Assembly: GCA_963781705.1 (NCBI GenBank) | Contig: CAWAGP010000010.1 | Location: 496,001 to 560,000 of the forward strand | DNA from: JALYGJ01 sp963781705 | Lineage (GTDB): Bacteria > Chloroflexota > Limnocylindria > Limnocylindrales > CSP1-4 | Direction of reading: 5' to 3' | Length of the DNA stretch: 64,000 nucleotides | In this document: one piece after another, positions 40,041 through 48,114 of the stretch | Position numbering within the stretch: the first letter of the stretch is position 1 | How the letters are laid out: each line of letters starts with the position of its first letter | Program-made: the position numbers and the translations under genes | The notes under the pieces: generated by a model | Seen by the model: the letters and a program-made list of their open reading frames with translations, nothing else | Databases searched by the model: none | What the model was told of the DNA's origin: nothing

Positions 40041-41836
40041 CGAGTCGCCCCGGGGCGCGCGCGGCTGCGTGACCGAGTGGCGCGATCCAGGTTGAAGGCC
40101 GAGTTGACCAGCCCGACGTGAGTGAACGCCTGCGGGAAATTGCCTACCAGGCGCCCGCGCCCGGCGTCGTACTCCTCGGCCAACAGGCCAACGTCGTTGC
40201 GCAGCCCGAGCAGACGCTCGAACAGCGCGGTCGCCTCGTCGATGCGTCCCAGCAGGGCCAGGTTGTCGACCAGCCAGAAGGTGCAGGCCAGGAACGCGCC
40301 CTCACCGGGTGGCAGGCCGTCGCCCTTCGTTTCGGTCCGGTAGCGCCGCACGAAGCCATCACTCATCAGCTCGCGCTGCACGGCGTCGATCGTGCCGCGC
40401 ATGCGCGGGTCGGTGGCCGGCAGGAAATGCACCAGGGGGATCATCAGCAGGCTCGCATCGAGCTCGTGCGAGCCGTAGTACTGAGTGAACGTGTTGCGGT
40501 CGGCGTCGAAGCCGTGGGCGCACACGTCGTCATGAATCTGCTGGCGCGTCGCTCGCCAGCGTTCGAGCGGGCCATCGGCGCCGAACTTCTCGATGGCATG
40601 TACGGCGCGGTCGAGCGCCACCCAGGCGAGCACCTTCGAGTGGGTGAACTGCCGGGCCGGCCCGCGCATCTCCCACAGGCCCTGGTCGGGCGCCTGCCAG
40701 TGCTCGACGACGAATTCGATCAAATGCGTGGCGAGCGCCCACGAATCCGGATCCGATTGCATGCCGAACTGTCGCGCCAGGTGGAGCGTGTCGACGATCT
40801 CGCCGTAGATGTCGAGCTGAAACTGGCCTGCAGCGGCATTGCCGATGCGCACCGGACGCGAGCCTTCGTAGCCTGACAGCCAGGGCGCCTCGAACTCGGC
40901 CACGCGGGTCTCGCCGGCCGGCCCGTAGAGCGTCTGCAGGTTGGCCGGGTCGCCCGCCGCAGCGCGCAGCATCCAGTCGCGCCACGCACGGGCCTCTTGC
41001 TGGTAGCCGCCGACGTTCAGTGCCCACAGCGAGAAGGACGCATCGCGCAGCCAGCAGTAGCGGTAATCCCAGTTGCGCGTGCCGCCGATCGCCTCGGGCA
41101 GCGACGTCGTGGGCGCGGCGACGATGCCGCCGGTCGGGCTGTACGTCATCGCCTTGAGCACGATCAGCGACTGCAGCACGTCTTCTTTCCAGCTGCCCGC
41201 ATAGCTCATGCGCGCGCACCAGTCGCGCCACCATGTCAGCGTGTGCTCGAGTGCCCCGCCGGCGTGCGGTGGCTGGGGTGGCGCGAGATGCGACGGATAC
41301 CACGACATCACGAACGAGACGCAGTCGCCTTCGTTGACCGTGAACTCCGCCTCGCTGTGTGGGCCACGGCCGTGCAGCGTGACGTCGGAGCGCAGGCACA
41401 CCGCGTCCGGGCCGGATGTTGCGCACAGGTCTCGGCCGATGCGACGGACCCACGGCACGAGCCGGCCGTAGTCGAAGCGCAGCGTCAGCTCGGTGTGCAT
41501 CTTGACCGTGCCGCGGACGCCCTCGGCGATGCGAATCAGGTGCGGGCGCTCGTCGCGCAGTGGCATGAAATCAGTCACTCGCACCAGTGCGTCGTCGATC
41601 TCCCACTCGGTGACGAGCACGAGCGACTCACGTTGATAGCTGCGCCGAGCCGCGCGCTCGGCACCCACCGGTGCCAGCAACCAGCGGCCGTTGTCGGGCG
41701 TGCCCAGCAGGGCGGCGAAGCAGGCGCCAGAATCGAAGCGCGGCAGGCACAACCAGTCGATCGAGCCGTCAATACCGACCAGCGCCGCCGTCTGCGTGTC
41801 GCCGATCAGCGCATAGTCCTCAATCGGTAGCGTCAC
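40037..41836 (-). CDS. Glycoside hydrolase family 15 (trehalase/glucoamylase-like)
   Basis: 599 residues with an N-terminal beta-sandwich (IEDYALIGDTQTAALVG) and an alpha/alpha-barrel (RNWDYRYCWLRDASF). Candidate acids are Glu in DQGLWEMRG and in GEGAFLACTFW, the general acid/base pair in GH15. There is no signal peptide. Proteins of this type include the cytoplasmic trehalase of mycobacteria; glucoamylase-type activity is the alternative. It starts at ATG 41836, divergent from a membrane protein. The C-terminal 10 residues are Arg-rich. Confidence 0.92.
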   Translation of the reverse strand: MTLPIEDYALIGDTQTAALVGIDGSIDWLCLPRFDSGACFAALLGTPDNGRWLLAPVGAERAARRSYQRESLVLVTEWEIDDALVRVTDFMPLRDERPHLIRIAEGVRGTVKMHTELTLRFDYGRLVPWVRRIGRDLCATSGPDAVCLRSDVTLHGRGPHSEAEFTVNEGDCVSFVMSWYPSHLAPPQPPHAGGALEHTLTWWRDWCARMSYAGSWKEDVLQSLIVLKAMTYSPTGGIVAAPTTSLPEAIGGTRNWDYRYCWLRDASFSLWALNVGGYQQEARAWRDWMLRAAAGDPANLQTLYGPAGETRVAEFEAPWLSGYEGSRPVRIGNAAAGQFQLDIYGEIVDTLHLARQFGMQSDPDSWALATHLIEFVVEHWQAPDQGLWEMRGPARQFTHSKVLAWVALDRAVHAIEKFGADGPLERWRATRQQIHDDVCAHGFDADRNTFTQYYGSHELDASLLMIPLVHFLPATDPRMRGTIDAVQRELMSDGFVRRYRTETKGDGLPPGEGAFLACTFWLVDNLALLGRIDEATALFERLLGLRNDVGLLAEEYDAGRGRLVGNFPQAFTHVGLVNSAFNLDRATRSRSRARPGATR

Positions 41837-41917
41837 TGATAGAGAATCTAGACGACCGCGGCCCTGGCCGGCGCCCGGCGGCCGGTGGCGGTCCAGGTTG
41901 GCAGCCAGGAGGTCGCC

Positions 41918-42631
41918 GTGGAAAGCAGTTCCGAATCGCGCAGCGTTGCCGTCGTCATCGGCCTGCTGCTGATCGTCGGTGGCGCCTTGCTGCTTGTTGC
42001 GCAGGCGTACGGCGTGGACCTGGCCTTCGACGTGGGGACGATCGGCTGGCCGATCTACGTCATCGCTCCCGGCGCCGCGCTGCTGTTCATCGGCCTGCTG
42101 CTGCCCGCCGGTCCGGGCATCGGGCTATCGGTCGCCGGCGGCGTTGTTACATCGGTCGGCCTCCTGCTTGCCTACCAGGATTCGACAGGTCATTGGGCGA
42201 GCTGGGCCTATGCCTGGGCGCTCGTGGCGCCCACCTCGGTCGGTGCGGCGATGCTGTTGTGGGCGATCCTTCATCGCCAGGCCGTCGTGGCGCGCGAGGG
42301 ACTGTCCGCGCTGGCCGTTGGCCTCGCCCTCTTCCTGATCGGTTTCGCCTTCTTCGAGGGCGTGCTCGACGTGGGCGGTCAGCTGGGATTGTCACCACTC
42401 GGCCGGCAGTTGCTGCCGGTGGCGCTGATCGGCGCCGGGTTGCTGCTCGTGCTTACGCGACTCTGGCCGAGTCGTCGTCGTCGCGACTGGGGCGGCTGGC
42501 AGGGGCCGCCGCCGGATGCGCCACCGCCCGGGTCGGCGCGGCCGCCCGCCGCGCCGGTGGGCGCGCCTGTCGCGCCGGCCGGGCCGGCGCTGCGGTCGGG
42601 CGCCGCTGCCCAGCCCGAGGAGCGCGAGTAG
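41918..42631 (+). CDS. Multi-pass membrane protein of unknown function
   Basis: 237 residues from GTG 41918, which has AGGAGG 5 nt upstream. Six hydrophobic segments (VAVVIGLLLIVGGALLLVA, then IYVIAPGAALLFIGLLL and others) precede a Pro/Ala-rich cytoplasmic tail of about 60 residues. It resembles LiaI/DUF5668-type small membrane proteins, but no family is certain. Its last 179 nt lie antisense over the 3' end of the DEAD-box helicase gene; both tails are low-complexity. Confidence 0.75.
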   Translation: MESSSESRSVAVVIGLLLIVGGALLLVAQAYGVDLAFDVGTIGWPIYVIAPGAALLFIGLLLPAGPGIGLSVAGGVVTSVGLLLAYQDSTGHWASWAYAWALVAPTSVGAAMLLWAILHRQAVVAREGLSALAVGLALFLIGFAFFEGVLDVGGQLGLSPLGRQLLPVALIGAGLLLVLTRLWPSRRRRDWGGWQGPPPDAPPPGSARPPAAPVGAPVAPAGPALRSGAAAQPEERE

Positions 42632-43790
42632 CCGTCGGCGCGCCGAACGTCGGCTCGAAGCCCTTCACCACGCGCACCGGCAGGTCGTGTTTGAGCAACC
42701 GATTGATCTGTTTCAGGTAGTCCTCTTCTTCGGGCGCGACCAGCGAGATCGCCCGCCCGGTGACGCCGGCTCGGCCTGTTCGGCCGATGCGATGGACGTA
42801 GTCGTGCGGCGTATGTGGCAGCTCGTAGTTGACGACCAGCGGCAGCGCCTCGATGTCCAGGCCGCGCGCCGCAACGTCGGTCGCAACCAGCACCTGGACC
42901 TCGCCGGTTTTGAAGCCCGCCAGCGCCCGCTCGCGCTCGGGTTGGCTGCGATCGCCGTGGATGGCGACCGCGGCGATGCCGTCGCGTTCGAGTTGGGACG
43001 CGAGGCGGCCCGCCTGGAGCTTGGTGCGCGTGAAGACCAGCACCTGGTGCAGATCACGTTGCCGTACCAGCTCGGCCAGCAGCTCGCGCTTGCGCCGCTC
43101 GTCGACCAGGTAGACCACCTGGGCGACCAATTCGGCGGAGGTCGTCTGCGGCTCGACGTCGACCGACACGGGCGAGCGCAGCAACGTGGACGCCAGCCGG
43201 CGGATTTCGGCCGAGAACGTCGCCGAAAAGAGCAGCGTCTGGCGCTGCGCGGGCACCAACTCGACGATACGCGTGATGTCCGGCAGGAAGCCCATGTCGA
43301 GCATGCGGTCGGCCTCGTCAAGGACGAGCACGTCGACCGAGCCGAGCGAGAGGTTGCGCTGGCCGACATGGTCGAGCAGGCGGCCGGGTGTGGCGACCAG
43401 GACCTCGACACCGGCGAGCAGTTGACGCGTCTGGGGTTCGATCGGCACGCCGCCGTAGACGACGGCGTAGCGCAGCGGGACGTGTCGTCCGTAGGCGCAG
43501 AAGCTCTCGTAGACCTGCACCGCCAGCTCACGGGTGGGCGCAACGATGAGCGCGCGCAGCCGGTGCCGGGCGGGCGAGAAGCTGGTGTTGGCCACGGCCC
43601 GCAGGCGCTCGAGCATGGGCAGCGCGAAGGCCGCGGTCTTGCCCGTGCCCGTCTGCGCGCGGCCGAGCAGATCGCGGCCGGCGAGCACGTACGGGATGGC
43701 CTGCAGTTGGATGGGTGTTGGCTGCTCGTAACCCTGCTCCGCCACGGCGCGCAGGATTTCCGGGCTCAGGCCGAAGGTTTCAAACGACAA
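42453..43790 (-). CDS. DEAD-box RNA helicase (RhlE-like)
   Basis: 445 residues from TTG 43790, with GAGGAG 10 nt upstream. All core motifs are present: the Q motif (PTPIQLQAIP), AQTGTGKT, PTRELA, TPGRLLDH, DEADRM, SAT, TDVAARGLD and HRIGRTGR. The tail of about 75 residues is Arg/Pro/Ala-rich, probably for RNA binding. It remodels RNA in ribosome assembly or mRNA decay. It is downstream of the FemAB-like gene (23 bp). GTG 43808 is another possible start. Confidence 0.93.
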   Translation of the reverse strand: MSFETFGLSPEILRAVAEQGYEQPTPIQLQAIPYVLAGRDLLGRAQTGTGKTAAFALPMLERLRAVANTSFSPARHRLRALIVAPTRELAVQVYESFCAYGRHVPLRYAVVYGGVPIEPQTRQLLAGVEVLVATPGRLLDHVGQRNLSLGSVDVLVLDEADRMLDMGFLPDITRIVELVPAQRQTLLFSATFSAEIRRLASTLLRSPVSVDVEPQTTSAELVAQVVYLVDERRKRELLAELVRQRDLHQVLVFTRTKLQAGRLASQLERDGIAAVAIHGDRSQPERERALAGFKTGEVQVLVATDVAARGLDIEALPLVVNYELPHTPHDYVHRIGRTGRAGVTGRAISLVAPEEEDYLKQINRLLKHDLPVRVVKGFEPTFGAPTATRAPRAGQRRPTAAPARPARQARPPARRAAAPTRAVAHPAAAPASRPSRDDDDSARVA

Positions 43791-43813
43791 GGTGGGCTCA
43801 CTCCTCACGGTGG

Positions 43814-44899
43814 TCAAGACGCCAGGCGCCGCTGCCACAGCCAGTAGACCGGTGGCAGCAAGACGCGATCGTAGGCGGGCAGCGTGCGGACCACCTGGCC
43901 GCCCCAGCCCTTCTTGAAGCGATAGACGCCGTCGCGCGGGTCGCTTTCCGCCGCGGCGAGCAGCTCGTCCAATTCGGCCTGGCTGTGCCTGCCGTCCGCT
44001 GCGGCCAGCTCGTACTCACCGCGCGCGTCGGCCATGCCGCCCAGGTCCCACGTGCGCACGCCGCGCGCATGGGCCCAGCTGATGGCGTGCCACTGCAGCA
44101 CGTGCACGGCGCGCAGTTCGAGCGCCTCACCGGTCGAGCCGGCAACCAGGTACGAGCCATAGTTGTGCCAGCCGACAACCAGCGCAGCGGCGACGTCCCG
44201 CCCGTCATGCTGGGCGACGAACAGCTTCGCCGCATCGCCGAAGGAGCGCCACAGCGTCCGGTAGTAGCCGGCGTTGTGATACTCGAAGGTCTTGCGCTCC
44301 TGGGTGGCCAGGAGCATGCGCTCGAGCAGCTCGAAGTCGTCGGCCCCCGCCTCACGGATGGACACGCCATTGCGCTGGCCGCGCTTGACGTCGGCGCGGT
44401 GGCCCTTCGAAAAGTCCCGGAAGAGATCGTCGAGCGGCATGTTCAGATCGAGTGCGATCGACGAACGCGGCTGAAGGGTGCTGGTGACCGGCCGGAAACC
44501 GGCCGCGCGCAGCTGAGCATCGAACTCGTCGGCACGTGGATCGTCGACCGCGACCGCCGGTTCCAGGCGCAGGAACGCGCTGCGTCGGTCGCGCGCCGCG
44601 CGGACGAGCGCCCTGAGGAACTGCGGATCGAGCCGCGCGCCGGAGAACACCGGACCGCGCGGCACATAGGTTGCGGACAACCCGGCGAGGCGACGAACCA
44701 ACACTTGTGCGGCGGCGTCTCGGCCGGCCGCCGCAAGGCGCACCGGCTGCCAGCCGAAGTGCTGCTTCAGCTCACCCCACGCCCACGCCTGGAGGTGCTG
44801 GGCACCCAGGTCGGCCGCCAGGTTGTCCCAGGCGACGGGGTCGTCAATCGGCGTCGCGGCGAGCGACGTGCGCGCAGGCGCAGAGGTGACGGGCATCAC
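43814..44899 (-). CDS. FemAB-like peptidoglycan bridge or aminoacyl transferase
   Basis: 361 residues with two GNAT-like lobes (Fem fold). Recognisable segments are AWAWGELKQHFGWQP, YVPRGPVF, KGHRADVKRGQRNGV, VGWHNYGSYLVAGS and the C-terminal DGVYRFKKGWGGQVVR. Fem proteins use aminoacyl-tRNA to add residues to lipid II or other acceptors at the cytoplasmic membrane face. The start is GTG 44899 or ATG 44896; GGAGG lies very close. It is in a run with a small zinc-ribbon gene upstream and the helicase downstream. Confidence 0.88.
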   Translation of the reverse strand: MMPVTSAPARTSLAATPIDDPVAWDNLAADLGAQHLQAWAWGELKQHFGWQPVRLAAAGRDAAAQVLVRRLAGLSATYVPRGPVFSGARLDPQFLRALVRAARDRRSAFLRLEPAVAVDDPRADEFDAQLRAAGFRPVTSTLQPRSSIALDLNMPLDDLFRDFSKGHRADVKRGQRNGVSIREAGADDFELLERMLLATQERKTFEYHNAGYYRTLWRSFGDAAKLFVAQHDGRDVAAALVVGWHNYGSYLVAGSTGEALELRAVHVLQWHAISWAHARGVRTWDLGGMADARGEYELAAADGRHSQAELDELLAAAESDPRDGVYRFKKGWGGQVVRTLPAYDRVLLPPVYWLWQRRLAS

Positions 44900-44919
44900 C
44901 TCCGATTGTGACGCGCTGC

Positions 44920-45111
44920 TCAGTGCAGGATGCGCCGTGCTCCGCAGATCGGGCAGGTGGCCATGTGGCCGCTTGCGTCCGGCTGCAGGAGAGTTGTGCA
45001 GCCGTTGGTCGAGCAGAACAGGCGGTTGCCGGAGCCTGTCCGGCGGATGCGCCGCCGTGCCGACGCGCTATGGCTGAACGATGAATTGGTTGAATGGGTC
45101 CTGAGTTGCAT
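44920..45111 (-). CDS. Small zinc-ribbon-like protein
   Basis: 63 residues from ATG 45111. The C-terminal half has LFCSTNGCTTLLQ and MATCPICGARRILH, a C-x4-C and C-x2-C pair that could hold one zinc. It ends 20 bp before the FemAB-like gene, so it is probably co-transcribed. The N-terminal 30 residues are polar and low-complexity, and the true start could be later. Such ribbons bind nucleic acid or protein. No family assigned. Confidence 0.5.
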   Translation of the reverse strand: MQLRTHSTNSSFSHSASARRRIRRTGSGNRLFCSTNGCTTLLQPDASGHMATCPICGARRILH

Positions 45112-45340
45112 TTCCGCGATTTCTCTTTCTGGCCCTGCACCGAATTGGGGTGTGGGCTGTGTGTGCTCCACGACGCCTCTTTGCCTCGCGTCGGAGCGAT
45201 GATCCAACCGGGTCCGCGGGAGCGAGGGTTTGATGCTCAAACCAGCGGGCACACTACGGTTGCTGCGTGAATCATACCCGAAGTGGCCATTTGTGCACTC
45301 CGGTACCTTCGGCCTCATATTTCAGCCAAGCGGCACGTAC

Positions 45341-45922
45341 TCAGCGACGCCCGCCCTCCGCGCGCAGCTGGGCCTTGTAGGCGCGCTTGCCGGCCTGGTA
45401 TTCGGCCAGCTTCTCCGGCGAGTCGACATCGCCCAGGGACATGTGCTGCGGCGCGTAGGCCTCCCAGCCCCGCGGGCGGACGCCGAAGCGCTTGCCCAGG
45501 ATGCCGATGAGCGTGGCGGCCTTCATCTCGCCGATGCCCGGCAGCGCCAGCAGCCTGTCGCGCAGCTCCCGTCCGCTGCTCGGTTCGCCCCAAACGCGGC
45601 CGGCGTCGCCGCCGTAGTCGCGTTCGACCGCCGCGCACAGCTCCTGCACCCGACGCGCCATGTTGCCCGGGAAGCGGTGCAGGGCCGGCCGCTCCCTGAA
45701 CGCGGCCTCGAGGCGCTGCGGATCCATGCCCGCGATGCGCCCGGCATCGAGGGTGCCGATGCGCCGGCGCAGCTCGTACGGTCCCGAGAACGCCTTCTGC
45801 AGCTGGACCTGCTGATCGAGCACGAAACCGATCAGCAGCGCGAGCGGGTCGTGCGCGATCAATGCGTCGGCTTCAGGGTTGCCCGTGTAGGGCAGGCTCG
45901 CCGTCCCCGTGGATTCGGCCAC
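45341..45922 (-). CDS. HhH-GPD family protein
   Basis: 193 residues. LIGFVLDQQVQLQKAF and LPGIGEMKAATLIGILGKRFG mark the helix-hairpin-helix GPD fold of base-excision DNA glycosylases. After the hairpin the sequence reads GVRPRGWEAYAP, with no catalytic Asp where glycosylases have P-V/L-D. It may be a non-catalytic DNA-binding member, as in a small actinobacterial group. It starts at GTG 45922, directly abutting the msrA stop, so it is co-translated with MsrA. Confidence 0.83.
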   Translation of the reverse strand: MAESTGTASLPYTGNPEADALIAHDPLALLIGFVLDQQVQLQKAFSGPYELRRRIGTLDAGRIAGMDPQRLEAAFRERPALHRFPGNMARRVQELCAAVERDYGGDAGRVWGEPSSGRELRDRLLALPGIGEMKAATLIGILGKRFGVRPRGWEAYAPQHMSLGDVDSPEKLAEYQAGKRAYKAQLRAEGGRR

Positions 45923-46585
45923 CTAGTCGGCCGCCTTGACGCCGAGTCCGACCGGGCACGAGATGCCCGTCGAATGGTCGGGGCAGTAACCGGCAGGGTT
46001 CTTGGCCAGGTACTGCTGGTGGTAGTCCTCGGCGAAGTAGAAATCGCGGGCGTCGGCGATGTCGGTCGATATCTCCCCGTAACCCGCCTTGGACAGCTCG
46101 CGCTGGTAGGCGTCGCGCGAGGCCTCGGCCGCCTTTCGCTGCTCATCGTTGTAGGTGAAGATCGCCGATCGGTATTGGGTGCCCACGTCGTTGCCCTGGC
46201 GCATGCCCGATGTCGGGTCGTGCTCCTCCCAGAAGACCTTGAGCAGTTGCTCGTAGGAAACCTTCGCCGGGTCATACACGACGAGCACCGTCTCGGCGTG
46301 CCCGGTCCGGCCGCTGCACACCTCCTCGTAGGTCGGGTTGGGCGTGTAGCCACCGGCATAGCCGACGGCCGTCGATACGACCCCGGGTACGTGCCAGAAG
46401 GTCTTCTCGACGCCCCAGAAGCAGCCGGCCGCGAACATGGCCAGCTTCGTGCCGTCAGGATAGGGGGGCGTCAGGCGCGCCCCGTTGACGAAATGGTGCT
46501 CGGGCACCGCCACCGGTGTCGGACGGCCGGCGAGCGCGGTGCCCGGCTCGGGCATTTTCTGCTTGTCGCGATTGAACAGGAACAC
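45923..46585 (-). CDS. msrA: Peptide methionine-S-sulfoxide reductase
   Basis: 220 residues. The catalytic Cys55 is in AAGCFWGVE. EEVCSGRTGHAETV and DYHQQYLAKNP are family signatures. The C-terminal YCPDHSTGISCPVG supplies resolving cysteines. GTG 46585 has GGAGGG 6 nt upstream. It reduces S-methionine sulfoxide in proteins using thioredoxin. The 30-residue N-terminal extension is typical of the longer MsrA type. It is the first gene of the msrA/HhH-GPD pair. Confidence 0.95.
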   Translation of the reverse strand: MFLFNRDKQKMPEPGTALAGRPTPVAVPEHHFVNGARLTPPYPDGTKLAMFAAGCFWGVEKTFWHVPGVVSTAVGYAGGYTPNPTYEEVCSGRTGHAETVLVVYDPAKVSYEQLLKVFWEEHDPTSGMRQGNDVGTQYRSAIFTYNDEQRKAAEASRDAYQRELSKAGYGEISTDIADARDFYFAEDYHQQYLAKNPAGYCPDHSTGISCPVGLGVKAAD

Positions 46586-46701
46586 GTGGGCCCTCCGGGT
46601 TTCTCGTGCGCGGTCAAGTCTACGCAGCAGACAGGTACGCGCCCGGCGGCCGTCCAGATCACGGGGTGCGACACTGGTGCCAGCCGTGGAAGGGGGAGTC
46701 G

Positions 46702-47454
46702 ATGAACAACCTGTCGCGTCGCGCGCTGGGCGTCAGCGCCGTTGGCCTGCTGCTGTTAACCGTTGCCCCGGCGGGCGTCGCGCTCGGGCGTCAGCCGGCG
46801 GGCAACGCCGTAGATGCCACATATCTCGACGAAATCGACGTCTCGCACTGGCAGGGCGCACCCGCGTGGCGGCAGGTGAAGAACAGCGGGATCAATTTCG
46901 TTATCGCCAAGGCCAGCGAAGGCGACACCCTGACCGACGGTCAGTACAAGCGCAATCGCAAGCGCGCCCAGAAGCTCGGACTGCCATTCACCGCGTACCA
47001 CTTCGCCCGGCCCGACAAGACGGCCAACGATGCGATCATCGAGGCCGACAATTTCATCGCCGGGGCCGGCCTGCGCGGCCGGAACCTGGTGCCGGTATTG
47101 GACCTCGAGGACAGCGGCGGCCTGGGCGTGCGCCAGCTGCGCCGCTGGGTCAGGGCCTGGCTGGCGCGGGTCGATGCGCGACTCGGCGTCAAGGCGCTGA
47201 TCTACACCAACCCCTCGTTCTGGCGGGATCGCATGGGCGACACCCAATGGTTTGCCAACAAGGGTTATCGCCTGTGGGTCGCCCATTGGCAAGTCGACCA
47301 GCCGAGTGTGCCGGCCGGCAACTGGGCGGGCAACGGCTGGACCTTCTGGCAATACGACAACTGCGGCGCCGTGGCGGGCATCGGCGGCTGCGTCGATAGC
47401 GACCGCTTCAACGGCACCGACCTGTCCGGCCTGACCATCGCCGCCAATCGCTGA
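46702..47454 (+). CDS. Secreted GH25 lysozyme
   Basis: 250 residues. A signal peptide (RRALGVSAVGLLLLTVAPAGVALG) precedes one GH25 domain with IDVSHWQG, VIAKASEGDT, PVLDLEDSGG and WTFWQYDN, the beta/alpha-barrel catalytic motif set. AAGGGGGAG lies just before ATG 46702. It cleaves peptidoglycan between MurNAc and GlcNAc outside the cell. It stands about 1.7 kb from the operon for import of amino-sugar fragments, so scavenging of cell-wall debris is a reasonable inference; autolysis is the alternative. Confidence 0.92.
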   Translation: MNNLSRRALGVSAVGLLLLTVAPAGVALGRQPAGNAVDATYLDEIDVSHWQGAPAWRQVKNSGINFVIAKASEGDTLTDGQYKRNRKRAQKLGLPFTAYHFARPDKTANDAIIEADNFIAGAGLRGRNLVPVLDLEDSGGLGVRQLRRWVRAWLARVDARLGVKALIYTNPSFWRDRMGDTQWFANKGYRLWVAHWQVDQPSVPAGNWAGNGWTFWQYDNCGAVAGIGGCVDSDRFNGTDLSGLTIAANR

Positions 47455-47480
47455 AGCGCGGCGCCCGTGGTGGGTGCGGG

Positions 47481-47762
47481 CTAGTCGATGTCTGGGTTGG
47501 GTTCGCCGCGCGGCGGGTCGAAGAAGATCGCCACGCGTCGGTCGGGGGCGTCCTCGTCGGGCGCGTGCAGCGAAAACTCACCGTGGAAACGCTGTCGCAG
47601 CATGCGCCGCAGATCGTGGACGGTGCGGTTGGTGAGCGCTATATCGGCGACACCCTGGGCCCGCTGCTCGAGCTCGTTCCACGGCCAGAACCGGGCGTAG
47701 ACATGGATCGCCTCGTAGCCGTCGGCCAGCCAGGCGATGCGTATCGAGCCGTCCTTCTCCAC
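47481..47762 (-). CDS. Hypothetical protein
   Basis: 93 residues from GTG 47762. The sequence is soluble and mixed, with IRIAWLADGYEAIHVYARFWPW, quoted here as its most distinctive hydrophobic segment near residues 7-28, then VADIALTNRTVHDLRRML and an acidic end. Codon bias matches the neighbours, so coding is likely. It is convergent with the GH25 gene (26 bp). No family recognised. Confidence 0.6.
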   Translation of the reverse strand: MEKDGSIRIAWLADGYEAIHVYARFWPWNELEQRAQGVADIALTNRTVHDLRRMLRQRFHGEFSLHAPDEDAPDRRVAIFFDPPRGEPNPDID

Positions 47763-47848
47763 CCCGCAATTCTGACGGTGCCGCCTGTTGTGCGGCTGTA
47801 TGTTCCCGCGGCTATGGCTTCGTAGTAGGATGGGAACGAGGTGCGAGC

Positions 47849-48022
47849 GTGACAAACGACCGCAACGACCGCTTCGAGCGGCTTGATCGGAGGCTCCTGG
47901 GCGCTGCTGCGTCGCGGGTCCTGCCCATCACGGCGGATGCGTTCTGTGGCTCGACGAACCTCGCCACCCAGCCCCGTGCGGGCAACATCTCGAGCGACAC
48001 AAGAGCCGGCGTCGCCGGGTGA
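47849..48022 (+). CDS. Possible small protein (57 residues)
   Basis: GTG 47849 with GAGG 8 nt upstream opens a frame starting MTNDRNDRFERLDRRLLG and ending at TGA 48020-48022. The charged first 18 residues look protein-like; the rest is bland. It lies in a 352-bp spacer. A hairpin at 48079-48111 follows, fully paired only in plus-strand RNA, which supports a plus-strand transcript. It may equally be a non-coding RNA. Confidence 0.3.
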   Translation: MTNDRNDRFERLDRRLLGAAASRVLPITADAFCGSTNLATQPRAGNISSDTRAGVAG

Positions 48023-48078
48023 TCCGGGGAGTGCGCGGAATGACTTCCGCCCGCTCGGACCACCGAACACAGCACACG

Positions 48079-48111
48079 AAGGCCCGCGCTCGTTCCCGGA
48101 GCGTGGGTCTT
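48079..48111 (+). terminator. Hairpin downstream of the small plus-strand frame
   Basis: AAGGCCCGCGCTC pairs with GAGCGTGGGTCTT over 13 bp, including two G-U pairs, around a 7-nt loop. In minus-strand RNA the same two positions become A-C mismatches. The fold therefore favours a plus-strand transcript, although it also lies 3 bp beyond the stop of the minus-strand SIS gene. Confidence 0.55.
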
Positions 48112-48114
48112 CTG

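Noticed and set aside
45230..46705. Plus-strand frame of 491 residues opposite msrA and the HhH-GPD gene
   Set aside because: It is an antisense shadow typical of GC-rich DNA; the minus-strand genes have clear family motifs.
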